Origin: Brevundimonas sp.
Lineage (GTDB): Bacteria > Pseudomonadota > Alphaproteobacteria > Caulobacterales > Caulobacteraceae
NCBI RefSeq assembly: GCF_013912005.1
Contig: NZ_JACESB010000026.1
Coordinates: forward strand, 1 to 37,636
DNA length: 37,636 nt
Reading direction: 5' to 3'
The notes under the pieces were generated by a model. The model searched no databases. It saw only the letters and a list, made by a program, of their open reading frames with translations, and was not told the origin of the DNA. The position numbers and the translations under genes were made by a program. The number at the start of each line of letters is the position of its first letter. Position 1 is the first letter of the stretch. Below are positions 15,833-24,247 of this stretch, one piece after another.

Positions 15833-17905
15833 TCACTCCGCCCCCAGCTCGTCCACCAGCCGCTGCATGCCGTAGACGTCGCGCAGGGCGGTGGTGATCG
15901 CCCCCGTGGCCACGATCACCGAGCGGTTGACGTTCCGGTCGTAGCCATAGGCGTTGCGCTGGGTCAGGACGGTGGAGTCGAAGTTGGCCCCGACGATCTC
16001 GCCCGCCTCGTTGACCACCGGCGACCCGGAAGAGCCCCCGATGGTGTCCGACGACACAGCCATGTTCAGCACGGTGGCGGGCTCGATCCGGTCCTTCGCC
16101 GCCAGCAGCTTCGGAGCCACGTCGAACGGCGGGGCGCCCGTGGCGCGGTCCCAGAGGCCGCCGAAGGTGGTGAAGGCGCCGAAGCGCTGGCCGGGAACGT
16201 CGGACCCCTCGATCAGGCCGTAGGTCAGGCGCAGGGTGCCGGTGGCGTCCGGATAGACGCTGTCGCCGTAGGCCTGGAAGCGCAGGGCGGCCAGCTGCTC
16301 CGAGGCGCGCGCCGTCGGCGCCTCGACCGTCTCCTCCCACGCGGCCCGGATCGCCCGGGTCTCGTCCTGGATCGACAGCAGGTAGCGGATCATCGGATCG
16401 TCCGACGCCTCGACGGCGGCGAGGCCGCCCTCCCACAGCGCCCGGCGCACGGCCGGATCGGCCAGCCGCGAGCCCTCCACCAGCCGGGCCGACAGCTGCT
16501 CCGGCGACTCGCGTCCCAGCAGGGCCTGCACCCGCGGATCGTCGACCGTCAGCCACTCGCGCGTCTTCGACAGCCACCACTCCAGCCGCACCTGTTCCAG
16601 CGACGGATAGACCGGCCGCTCGGCGAACAGGCCCGACTGCACCGCCGCCAGCCGGCTGTCGGCGTATTCCGGCAGGCGCTCCGCCGACGGCTTCTCCCGC
16701 TCCTGCGCCGCCCGCACCAGCGTCCGGGCCCAGCTGAACAGCTGCGACCCGCCGCCGGGAGAGGTGGTGCCCAGACCCGTGCCGCCTTCCAGCAGCGCCA
16801 TGGCCGGGTAGAGCTCGCGCGCCGCCGGCTGCACCCCGGCCAGCGCGCCCCACGGATCGCCGGCACCGGCGATCGATCCGGCGCGGCGGCGGAAGTCCGC
16901 CTCCTGCTCCGCCTTCATGCGCATGAAGCCCGGATCGACCAGCGCCGCCATCCGCCCCCGCCCGCGCTTGTAGGTGTTCTCCAGCCCGACGATCGGGTCC
17001 ATGGCGATGAAGGCGTTCTCCTCGCTCTCCTCCGAGAAACGGATCAGCCGCCCGCGCAGCTCGGAGGCGATCAGCTGGTCCAGCGGCAGCACCACGTCGC
17101 GCAGCGTCATCAGCTGGTCCATGGTCAGCAGGCGCTGGGTCGCGCCCGGGCTGCCGGAGACGAACACCGGCGTCCCCTCGACCGGCCGGCCCGCGTTCCA
17201 GGTGAAGTGGGTCGGCGTCGCCACCGGCTGGCCGTCCTCGTACAGCCGGACGAAGGCCGCATCGATGGCGAAGCGCGGGAAGCTGAAGTTGTCGAGATCG
17301 CCGCCGAAGGTGGCCGCGCGGTCCTCCGGCGCCCAGGCCAGGCGCACGTCGGTGTAGCGGCGGTAGCGGTACAGCTTGAACTGGCCGCCGCGGTACAGGC
17401 TGACCACCTGGCAGCGCATCTTCGGATCGTCGCCGCAGCCCTCCTGCTCGATCCGCCCCGCCTCGGCGTCGCGGGCGCGGGTGAAGGCCTGACCTTCAAG
17501 GCCGGCCCCCGCGGCCTGCATGCGGTCGGTCACGTCGACGATTTCCGTCAGGATCTCGGCCGACCCGCCGGGGCACTTCAGCTCCTCCTCGCGGGTCCGG
17601 GGCGTGAAGCCCGTCTCGGCGTAGTTGACCGCCTGGGTCGACAGGTTGGCCACGCAGCTGGCGACGCAGTGGTTGTTGGTCAGCACCAGCCCCTCGCCGG
17701 ACACCAGGCCCGCCGAGCAGCCGCCGAACTTGACCGACGAGAGCCGCACCCGGTCCAGCCACGCCTGGTCGATGTTCGTGCCCAGCGTCTGGTTGGCGCG
17801 CGCGATCGGGAAGTTGTCGAAGGTCCACATGCCTTCCTCCGCCCGGGCGCCCGAGGCGGCGGCGAAGGCGAGGACGGCGACGGAGGCGGCGAGGGGAAGG
17901 CGCAT
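15833..17905 (-). CDS. S46 family dipeptidyl-peptidase (second of tandem pair)
   Basis: A 690-residue exported serine peptidase of MEROPS family S46 (DPP7/DPP11-like), which removes dipeptides from peptide N-termini in the periplasm. A signal peptide (residues 1-22, ending ARA) is followed by EEGMWTFDNFP, the usual mature start. The catalytic His79 is in LTNNHCVASC, the Asp is probably in FPRFAIDAAFVRLY, and Ser628 is in GGSSGSPVVN. The residue 16 after that Ser, which I align with the specificity position (Gly in DPP7, Arg in DPP11), is Ser (NFDS). The ATG at 17905 follows AAGGAGA. A paralogue lies upstream, separated by 185 bp containing hairpins. Confidence 0.93.
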   Translation of the reverse strand: MRLPLAASVAVLAFAAASGARAEEGMWTFDNFPIARANQTLGTNIDQAWLDRVRLSSVKFGGCSAGLVSGEGLVLTNNHCVASCVANLSTQAVNYAETGFTPRTREEELKCPGGSAEILTEIVDVTDRMQAAGAGLEGQAFTRARDAEAGRIEQEGCGDDPKMRCQVVSLYRGGQFKLYRYRRYTDVRLAWAPEDRAATFGGDLDNFSFPRFAIDAAFVRLYEDGQPVATPTHFTWNAGRPVEGTPVFVSGSPGATQRLLTMDQLMTLRDVVLPLDQLIASELRGRLIRFSEESEENAFIAMDPIVGLENTYKRGRGRMAALVDPGFMRMKAEQEADFRRRAGSIAGAGDPWGALAGVQPAARELYPAMALLEGGTGLGTTSPGGGSQLFSWARTLVRAAQEREKPSAERLPEYADSRLAAVQSGLFAERPVYPSLEQVRLEWWLSKTREWLTVDDPRVQALLGRESPEQLSARLVEGSRLADPAVRRALWEGGLAAVEASDDPMIRYLLSIQDETRAIRAAWEETVEAPTARASEQLAALRFQAYGDSVYPDATGTLRLTYGLIEGSDVPGQRFGAFTTFGGLWDRATGAPPFDVAPKLLAAKDRIEPATVLNMAVSSDTIGGSSGSPVVNEAGEIVGANFDSTVLTQRNAYGYDRNVNRSVIVATGAITTALRDVYGMQRLVDELGAE

Positions 17906-17917
17906 GCTGGTCTCCTT

Positions 17918-17959
17918 CCTTCTCCCCGTGCGGGAGAAGGCGTCATGCGGCGCATGACG
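17918..17959. repeat. double-hairpin intergenic repeat upstream of S46 gene
   Basis: Two adjacent stems: CCTTCTCCC/GGGAGAAGG (17918-17926 with 17932-17940, 5-base loop) and CGTCATGC/GCATGACG (17941-17948 with 17952-17959, 3-base loop). They occupy the 5' leader of the downstream S46 gene; the left edge of the first stem includes its ribosome-site region. The shape is that of a REP-like mobile intergenic element. Folding could lower translation of the gene. Confidence 0.6.
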
Positions 17960-18011
17960 GCTGAGGGGTTGGCGGGCGAAAGCCGGGTCGGGCCGGACCA
18001 TGAATGACGAA

Positions 18012-18041
18012 GGGGCCGCCCGGCAAGTCCGGAGCGGCCCC
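18012..18041 (-). terminator. terminator-like hairpin after the first S46 gene
   Basis: GGGGCCGC (18012-18019) pairs with GCGGCCCC (18034-18041), and CCGG pairs with CCGG inside it, around a CAAGT loop. Read on the minus strand it is followed by TTCGTCATTC, a moderately T-rich tail. It lies 50 bp beyond the stop of the upstream S46 gene and would end its transcript before the second paralogue. Confidence 0.55.
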
Positions 18042-18090
18042 TCATCCGGCCCGCCGGGGCGGACCTCCGTTCCCCGCCGGGGGGAGCCGG

Positions 18091-20157
18091 TTACTCCGCG
18101 CCCAGCTCCTCCAGCAGGCGCGGCTGCGGATAGACGGTGCGCAGCGCCTCGGTGATCGCCGCGGTCGAGACCGAGACGGTGCGGTTCAGGTCGCCGTCGT
18201 AGCCGAAGGCCCCGCCCAGCGAGTGGATGTTGCCGTCGAAGGCGGCCCCGATCACCTCGCCCTCGGCGTTGACCACCGGCGAGCCCGAGTTGCCGCCGAT
18301 GATGTCGTTGGTCGAGACGAAGTCGTAGACGACCTCCTTGTTGATCCGGTCCTCCGCCGCGGCGAAGCGCGGCGCCAGGTCGAACGGCTCGGACCCGGTG
18401 GCCCGCTCGTAGAGCCCGCCGAAGTAGGTGAACGGCGGCACCGTAACGCCGCGGTAGGTCCAGCCCTGCACCTGGCCGTACGACAGCCGCAGGCTGAAGG
18501 TGGCGTCCGGATACAGGTTGGTGCCGTAGACGGCGAAGCGGGCCTGGGCGACCTTTTCGGCGGCCCGGGCGGTGGGGGCGTTGACCTCGGCGGCCCAGCG
18601 GTCGCCGATGGCCTTGGCCGCGTCGTCATTGGCGATCACGAAGGCCAGCAGCGGATCGGCCGAGGCCAGCTGTTCCGGAGTCATCGACAGGGCCTGCGCC
18701 CGAAAGGCCGGGTCGGCCAGCTTCGTCCCCTCGATCAGCCGCTCCGCCAGCGCTTCCGGGCTCTCGCGACCCAGCAGGCGCTTCACGTCGGGATTGTCGA
18801 CGGTCAGGTACTCGCGGGTCTTCGACAGCCAGTAGCGCAGCCGCAGCTCCTCGATGTCGGTGGCGATCGGCACGTTCTCGGACAGGGCGGCGGTCAGCTG
18901 GGCGCGGCGCGCCTCGGTCATCTCGCCGCTCTTCGCCGCGCGGACGATGGCCCGGGCGTACTGGTACAGCTGCGAGCCGCCGCCGGCCGCCTGCTCCAGC
19001 TGGCGATAGGGCAGGTAGAGCTCCCGCGCGACGTTCTGCACCCGCTCGAGATCGGCCCACGGATCGCCGATCTGCTGCACCAGCGCCGGATCGGCGGCGA
19101 CCCGGGCGCGCAGCTCCTGCTCCTGTTCGCGCTTCATGGACATGAAGGCCGGATCGGTCAGCGCCGACTGCTGGCCGTAGTAGACCTTGAAGCTGTTCTC
19201 GAGCCCGAAGATCGGATCGAACGACAGCCGCTTGGCCTCCTCGCCGGTCAGCGAGTACTCCAGCAGCCGCCCGCGCAGCTCCGAGGCCTGCAGCAGGGTG
19301 ACCGGCAGCTGCTGGTCGCGCAGCCGCTCCAGCTGGCTCATGGTCAGCAGGCGCGAGGTGGAGCCGGGATTGCCGACCACGAAGGTGACGTCGCCCTCTT
19401 CCGGCGCCGCCGGATTCCACTTCAGGTGATTGGGGGTCTCGACCGGGCGGCCGTTCTCGTAGGCGCGCAGGAAGCCGGCGTCGAGCGCGTAGCGGGGGAA
19501 GTTGAAGTTGTCCGGATCGCCGCCGAAGAAGGCCGCCTGCTGTTCCGGCGCGAACACCAGCCGGACGTCGTCGTACTTGCGGAACTTGTACAGGGCGTAG
19601 CGGCCGCCGCGGTAGAAGCTGATCACCTGGCAGTTGAACTTCGGGTCGCCGGCGCAGGCTTCCTGCTGGATGCGGTTGATCTCCTCGGACCGGGCCGTGT
19701 TGAAGGCGGCGCCCTCGAGGCCCTGGCCGGCGCCCTGCACCCGGTCGGTGACGTCGACGATCTCGGTCAGCACCTCGGCCGTCTGGCCGGGGCAGCGGCG
19801 CTCCTCCTCGCGGGTCGCCGTCATCCAGCCGTTCTTCACATAGTCGTTCTCCGGCGACGACAGGTCCTGCACGCAGCCGACCACGCAGTGCCAGTTGGTC
19901 AGGATCAGCCCCTCGTCCGAGACGAACGAGGCCGAGCAGCCCTGCAGCCGCACCGCGGCGTTGCGCACCCGGTCCAGCCAGGCCTGGTCGATGTTGGTGC
20001 CGTACTTCTCGTTGACCGTGCGGATCGGGAAGTTGTCGAAGGTCCACATGCCCTCGTCGGCCTTCGCCGGCGAGGGGGCCAGCACGGCCATGGCGCCGGC
20101 GACGACGGCGATGGAGGCGGTCGCCGAAATGGCGGCGCGCAGCGAACGGTACAGCAT
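18091..20157 (-). CDS. S46 family dipeptidyl-peptidase (first of tandem pair)
   Basis: A 688-residue periplasmic S46 serine peptidase. The ATG at 20157 follows GGGAGA, and the much longer open frame upstream runs antisense through the ABC permease gene and is not real. A signal peptide (about residues 1-33, ending AKA) precedes DEGMWTFDNFPIRTVNEKYG. Catalytic His90 is in TNWHCVVGC and Ser626 in GGNSGSPVVN. The putative specificity residue 16 after Ser is Gly (AAFDG), as in DPP7-type enzymes with broad hydrophobic preference. The two paralogues share architecture from end to end, including the terminal Glu-Leu-Gly-Ala-Glu, so they arose by duplication. Confidence 0.93.
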   Translation of the reverse strand: MLYRSLRAAISATASIAVVAGAMAVLAPSPAKADEGMWTFDNFPIRTVNEKYGTNIDQAWLDRVRNAAVRLQGCSASFVSDEGLILTNWHCVVGCVQDLSSPENDYVKNGWMTATREEERRCPGQTAEVLTEIVDVTDRVQGAGQGLEGAAFNTARSEEINRIQQEACAGDPKFNCQVISFYRGGRYALYKFRKYDDVRLVFAPEQQAAFFGGDPDNFNFPRYALDAGFLRAYENGRPVETPNHLKWNPAAPEEGDVTFVVGNPGSTSRLLTMSQLERLRDQQLPVTLLQASELRGRLLEYSLTGEEAKRLSFDPIFGLENSFKVYYGQQSALTDPAFMSMKREQEQELRARVAADPALVQQIGDPWADLERVQNVARELYLPYRQLEQAAGGGSQLYQYARAIVRAAKSGEMTEARRAQLTAALSENVPIATDIEELRLRYWLSKTREYLTVDNPDVKRLLGRESPEALAERLIEGTKLADPAFRAQALSMTPEQLASADPLLAFVIANDDAAKAIGDRWAAEVNAPTARAAEKVAQARFAVYGTNLYPDATFSLRLSYGQVQGWTYRGVTVPPFTYFGGLYERATGSEPFDLAPRFAAAEDRINKEVVYDFVSTNDIIGGNSGSPVVNAEGEVIGAAFDGNIHSLGGAFGYDGDLNRTVSVSTAAITEALRTVYPQPRLLEELGAE

Positions 20158-20200
20158 CCTGGAGTCTCCCTGGTCGGCCTGTCGCCGGGTCTGTTGCGGA

Positions 20201-20230
20201 TACCTAGACCCGGCGGGGCGGCGCCGTCCA
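20201..20230 (-). promoter_or_regulatory. candidate housekeeping promoter of the first S46 gene
   Basis: On the minus strand TGGACGG (20230-20224) resembles the -35 TTGACGS of Caulobacter (6 of 7), and TCTAGGTA (20208-20201) resembles GCTANAWC after a 15-base spacer. Transcription would begin near 20194, about 37 bases before the ATG. By eye only. Confidence 0.35.
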
Positions 20231-20337
20231 CGCCTTCGACGCCCCCGTGGCGTACCGTCGCTCGCCTTACCCCGATTTAACTTGGCCCCGGCGAGCGGCG
20301 TCGTCAGATAACGCCATCGCCGGGGGCCGATCCTTTC

Positions 20338-21510
20338 ATGTCGCTTGCACTTTCCACCCTGCTGTACGAGTGGCGCCGCTACATGGCGGCGGTCATGGCC
20401 CTGGCCCTGTCCGGGCTGCTGGTGCTGGCCATGACCGGCGTGTTCATCGGCATCGGCAAGAGCTTCACCGCCCAGATCGAGCGGTCGCGCGCCGACATCA
20501 TCATCATGCAGCCGGGCGCCACCAGCCTGATGGGCGGGCCGTCCGGCGTGCCCCGCCGCTTCATCCCGCTGGCCTACAACAACCCGGCGGTGGTCGAGGT
20601 GCAGCCGCTCGACGGCGCCGGCGGCGCCTTCCAGAGCGTCAAGAACTACGACCCGACCCTGTCCCAGGCCGAACGCGCCAAGCAGCGCGCGCCGCGACAG
20701 GAGTTCGTCCAGACGACGATCATCGACACCACCCCCGACGCGGTGACCATCCCGGTCGACTACTCCCAGGAGCTGGTCGACGCCCTGCGGCAGCCCTACA
20801 CCATCGCCGTCGACGAGACGGCGCTGCCCAAGCTCGGCGTGAAGCTGGGCGACAAGGCGCTCTACAACGGCCAGACGGTCACCGTCGTGGGCGTCACCCG
20901 CGGCTATCCGAACATGATGCAGGCGCAGATCGTGATGTCGCGCGACACCCTGCGCATGGTCGGCCAGGCCGACACCGGACCGCGGGTCGGGCCGCTGATG
21001 GTCAAGCTGCGCGACCCGGCGCAGGCTCCGCGGGTGGCCGAGGAGCTCAACGCCCAGGGCAACGGTCAGTGGAAGGCCTGGACCCGGCAGCAGCTGGCCG
21101 ACGCCAACGCCGGCGCCATGTTCGAGGAAGGCATCCTCGTGATCATCATCGGCGGGTGCGTGGTGCTCGGCACCATCATCGGCGTGGCCATCACCTGGCA
21201 GACCCTGCGCGGCGCCATCATGGCCAACATCAAGGAGTTCGCCTCCCTGCGGGCGCTCGGCGTCGGCATGGGCTCGCTGCGCCGCATCGTCATGGAGCTG
21301 AGCTTCTGGGTCGGCTGCGTCGGCGTCATCGCGGCCATCGTGCTCACCTGGCTGGTCCAGTTGCTGGCCGCCGCCAACGCCGTGATCATCGCCCTGCCGC
21401 CGCTGCTGCTGATCATCGTCGGCGGCGGGCTGGTGGTGATCGCCATGCTGTCGGGCCTCCTGTCGCTCGGCGTCCTCAAGAACAGCCAGCCGGCGGACCT
21501 TCTGCGATGA
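20338..21510 (+). CDS. ABC transporter permease (FtsX/MacB-like)
   Basis: A 390-residue inner-membrane permease of the FtsX/MacB type. One N-terminal helix (about residues 15-38) is followed by a large periplasmic domain (about 40-255) and three C-terminal helices (about 258-385), with the family segment NIKEFASLRALGVGMGSLRRIV between them. The end ADLLR is typical. Its last codon overlaps the start of the ATPase gene as ATGA at 21507-21510. With the ATPase and the following HlyD-type adaptor it forms a three-gene export operon resembling cyanobacterial DevBCA systems. No dedicated outer-membrane channel is nearby. The exported compound is unknown. Confidence 0.9.
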   Translation: MSLALSTLLYEWRRYMAAVMALALSGLLVLAMTGVFIGIGKSFTAQIERSRADIIIMQPGATSLMGGPSGVPRRFIPLAYNNPAVVEVQPLDGAGGAFQSVKNYDPTLSQAERAKQRAPRQEFVQTTIIDTTPDAVTIPVDYSQELVDALRQPYTIAVDETALPKLGVKLGDKALYNGQTVTVVGVTRGYPNMMQAQIVMSRDTLRMVGQADTGPRVGPLMVKLRDPAQAPRVAEELNAQGNGQWKAWTRQQLADANAGAMFEEGILVIIIGGCVVLGTIIGVAITWQTLRGAIMANIKEFASLRALGVGMGSLRRIVMELSFWVGCVGVIAAIVLTWLVQLLAAANAVIIALPPLLLIIVGGGLVVIAMLSGLLSLGVLKNSQPADLLR

Positions 21511-22259
21511 TGACGACAAAGGTGCACGGCAAGCACGGCGACTTCGCCATCGAGGCCAAGGGCCTGGTGAAGCGCTTCAAGTCCGGCAAGGGCTTCATCG
21601 AGGTGCTCAAGCGGGTCGACTTCGACGCCCGCCACGGCGACCTCACCATGGTCATGGGTCCGTCCGGCTCCGGCAAGTCGACGCTCATCGCCGCCCTCTC
21701 CGGCCTGCTCCGGCCCGAGGAAGGCCGCGTCGACACGCTCGACGTCGACAATCTGTGGAAGCTGTCCTCCGGCCGCATCGACCGGTTCCGCCTCGACCAC
21801 TGCGGCTTCATCTTCCAGGGCTTCAACCTGTTCCCGGCGCTCAGCGCCCTGCAGCAGGTCGAGGTCGTGCTGAAGTTCCAGGGACTGTCGAAGAAGGACG
21901 CCACCCGCCGGGCCACGATCGCGCTCGAGGAGGTCGGCCTCGGCCACCGCCTCCACCAGCGGCCCTCGGCCCTGTCGGGCGGCGAGAAGCAGCGCGTGGC
22001 GATCGCCCGCGCCCTCGCCAAGGACCCCCAGATCCTGTTCGCCGACGAACCGACCTCGGCCCTCGACGGCGAGAACGGCCAGGTGGTGATCCGCCTGCTC
22101 CGCCGCGCCGCCACCGAGCACGGCGCAGCGGTGATCTGCGTCACCCACGACCCGCGCCTCGAGGCCTGGGCCGACCGCGTCATCCACATCGAGGACGGCG
22201 TGATCATCGACGACCAGCGCCGCACGCCCAATCCCGACGCCACCCTGGCGTCCCACTAG
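21507..22259 (+). CDS. ABC transporter ATP-binding protein (LolD/MacB type)
   Basis: A 250-residue cytoplasmic ATPase with all ABC motifs: Walker A GPSGSGKST (51-59), Q-loop FQGFN near residue 104, signature LSGGEKQR (156-163), Walker B ILFADE (176-181) and switch His214 in VTHD. The organisation matches the LolD/MacB/DevA group that powers FtsX-type permeases by mechanotransmission. Translation is coupled to the permease by a 4-base ATGA overlap; an ATG at 21510 is an equally possible start. The adaptor gene follows after 25 bp. Confidence 0.95.
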   Translation: MMTTKVHGKHGDFAIEAKGLVKRFKSGKGFIEVLKRVDFDARHGDLTMVMGPSGSGKSTLIAALSGLLRPEEGRVDTLDVDNLWKLSSGRIDRFRLDHCGFIFQGFNLFPALSALQQVEVVLKFQGLSKKDATRRATIALEEVGLGHRLHQRPSALSGGEKQRVAIARALAKDPQILFADEPTSALDGENGQVVIRLLRRAATEHGAAVICVTHDPRLEAWADRVIHIEDGVIIDDQRRTPNPDATLASH

Positions 22260-22284
22260 ACCGCCTTCCGGGGACACTCACACA

Positions 22285-23307
22285 ATGCCCGCCTTCCTGA
22301 AAAACAAATGGCTATGGATCGGCGTCGCGCTGATCGTGGTCCTGGTCGTGGCCTTCAACGTCATGTCCAGCAACGCCGCGAAGAAGAAGGCGGCCGACGA
22401 GAAGGCCCAGGCCGACGCGCGCGTCGAGTCGCCCTACGCCGCGATCGCCAACGGCAAGGTCGACATCGAGGGCGGCATCATCCAGATCGCCGCGCGTCGC
22501 GGCGGGGTCGTGCGCGAGGTGCTGGTGCAGGAGGGCGACCGCGTCGTCGCCGGCCAGATCCTCGCCCGCCAGGAGGACGACGAGCCGCGTCTGGCGCTGC
22601 AGCGCGCACGCGCCGAGGTCGCCCAGGCGGAAAGCCAGCTGCGCCAGATCCAGGTCGACATCAACACGGCCCGCCGCGAGTACGACCGGCTCCAGCGCCT
22701 GGTCGACACCAACTTCGTCGCGGCCCAGCGCCTCGACCAGGCCCGCGACGAGATCGCGGCGGCCGAGGCCCGGCTGGCGGCCCAGCAGGCGGCGATCCAG
22801 ACCGCCCGGGCGCGGATGTCCGAAGCCGAGTACAACGTCGAGCTCACCGTGATCCGCTCGCCCGCCGACGGCCGCATCGTGCGCCGCTACGCCAACCCCG
22901 GCGCCGGCGCCTCGACCCTGAACGTGTCGAACATGTTCGACCTCGAGCCCGACGCCCCGCGCATCGCGCGCGCCGAGATCGTCGAGTCGGACATCCCGAA
23001 CGTCACCGTCGGCCAGGCCGTGGAGATCACCCCCGAGGGCGATCCGTCCAAGGTCTACGTCGGGACGGTGCTGCGCCGCGCCGCGGTCTTCGGCGCCCGC
23101 AAGCTGGCCTCGGACGACCCGTCGCAGCGCTCGGACGAACGCGTGGTCGAGGTGGTCGTGACCGCCGGCGATGCGCCCCTGCTGATCGGCCAGCGCGTGC
23201 TGGTGAAGTTCATGAAGCCGGGTGAAACGGCCGGCGCGCCGCGCACCACCGCCGCCGGCGTTCCCCCCGCCCGCGCCATGCGCCAGCCGGCGCGTCAGGC
23301 GGGCTGA
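22285..23307 (+). CDS. HlyD-family periplasmic adaptor (membrane fusion protein)
   Basis: A 340-residue adaptor that would link the inner-membrane ABC permease to a TolC-type channel. An N-terminal membrane anchor (residues 8-27) precedes a Lys-rich stretch. A lipoyl half-motif lies near residues 66-95 (ARRGGVVREVLVQEGDRVVAGQILA), followed by a long helical hairpin (about 95-185, Gln/Ala/Arg-rich heptads). The returning lipoyl half (VIRSPADGRIVRRYANPG) and a beta-barrel domain come next. The C-terminus is Pro/Ala-rich. It is the third gene of the permease-ATPase-adaptor operon and converges with the LysR gene, overlapping its stop region by 13 bp. Confidence 0.92.
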   Translation: MPAFLKNKWLWIGVALIVVLVVAFNVMSSNAAKKKAADEKAQADARVESPYAAIANGKVDIEGGIIQIAARRGGVVREVLVQEGDRVVAGQILARQEDDEPRLALQRARAEVAQAESQLRQIQVDINTARREYDRLQRLVDTNFVAAQRLDQARDEIAAAEARLAAQQAAIQTARARMSEAEYNVELTVIRSPADGRIVRRYANPGAGASTLNVSNMFDLEPDAPRIARAEIVESDIPNVTVGQAVEITPEGDPSKVYVGTVLRRAAVFGARKLASDDPSQRSDERVVEVVVTAGDAPLLIGQRVLVKFMKPGETAGAPRTTAAGVPPARAMRQPARQAG

Positions 23308-24194
23308 TCGGGACCCGGGGCGAGGCGCGCCGTCGCCCCGGCTTCGGCCTTCAGCCAGCGAAGCGTCTCCCGCACCGCCCGGCCGCCGGCCGGGTCGGTG
23401 CGGATCGCCGCCAGCAGCCCGCCGTCCGGGACGAAGCCGGCCGGCGCGGCCAGTCGGCCGGCGGCCACGTCGTCCGCGACGACGATCCACGGCAACACCG
23501 CCGCGCCCAGTCCGGCGACGGCCGCGTCGAGCACGAAGTGCAGGTGGGCCAGGGTGCGGACGGGCCCCGCCGGCGCTGACCCGCCGCTCGCCTCAACCCA
23601 GTCGCGCCAGCCGCCCGGATGGGTGCGGGCGGTCAGGCGCGGAGCCCGCTCCAGATCGCCGCCGGCGAGCTCCGGGGCGCACACGAGCCCGACCCGGTTC
23701 TCGACCAGCGGCTCGACGCCCGGCCCCGCGGCCTCGACCCCGTCGATCAGCCGGATCGCCAGATCCACGTCGCGCCGGCGGGTCTCGGCCGGACCGAGGT
23801 CGGTCAGGTGCAGCGTCACCCCCGGACAGGCCCGCTCGAACGAAGCCAGACGCGGGATCAGCCACTTGACCGCCAGGCTCGGGTGGATCGCCAGATGGAC
23901 CTCGGTCGTCTCGCGCACCCCGCGCACGGCCTCCGACAGGGCGTCGAAGCCGGCGCCGAGGCCCGCCAGCAGGGCGCGGCCGCGGGCGGTCAGCCGCAGC
24001 TGATGTCTCGGCCCCTCGAACAGCCGCACCCCCAGTTGCGCCTCCAGCGCCTTCACCTGCCGGCTGACCGCGCTGTGGGTGACGTTCAGCTCCGCCGCCG
24101 CCCGCGTCGCCGAGCCGGTGCGCCCCATGGCTTCGAAGGCCCGCAGGGCGTTCAGCGAGGGCAGCGGGGCGCGGGCTGTGAGATTTTCGAACAT
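23295..24194 (-). CDS. LysR-family transcriptional regulator (GcvA-like)
   Basis: A 299-residue regulator. The winged-helix HTH occupies residues about 11-70 (LPSLNALRAFEAMGRTGSATRAAAEL, then HSAVSRQVKALEAQLG), in the GcvA-type form. The effector-binding domain spans about 95-290. The ATG at 24194 sits close behind GAGGGAGGA; a longer frame from 24239 would run into the divergent gene's control region. The 53-bp gap to the MFS gene at 24248 is the classic LysR arrangement, so it probably regulates that transporter and itself. The inducer is unknown. Confidence 0.92.
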   Translation of the reverse strand: MFENLTARAPLPSLNALRAFEAMGRTGSATRAAAELNVTHSAVSRQVKALEAQLGVRLFEGPRHQLRLTARGRALLAGLGAGFDALSEAVRGVRETTEVHLAIHPSLAVKWLIPRLASFERACPGVTLHLTDLGPAETRRRDVDLAIRLIDGVEAAGPGVEPLVENRVGLVCAPELAGGDLERAPRLTARTHPGGWRDWVEASGGSAPAGPVRTLAHLHFVLDAAVAGLGAAVLPWIVVADDVAAGRLAAPAGFVPDGGLLAAIRTDPAGGRAVRETLRWLKAEAGATARLAPGPDQPA

Positions 24195-24247
24195 TCCTCC
24201 CTCGATATGTCGCTTTCCGGGGCGCGGCAAATCCGTCACCCGGCCTC

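Noticed and set aside
18004-20280. A 758-codon plus-strand open frame opposite the S46 gene
   Set aside because: Antisense shadow. The minus strand has a signal peptide, ribosome site and full S46 catalytic motifs.
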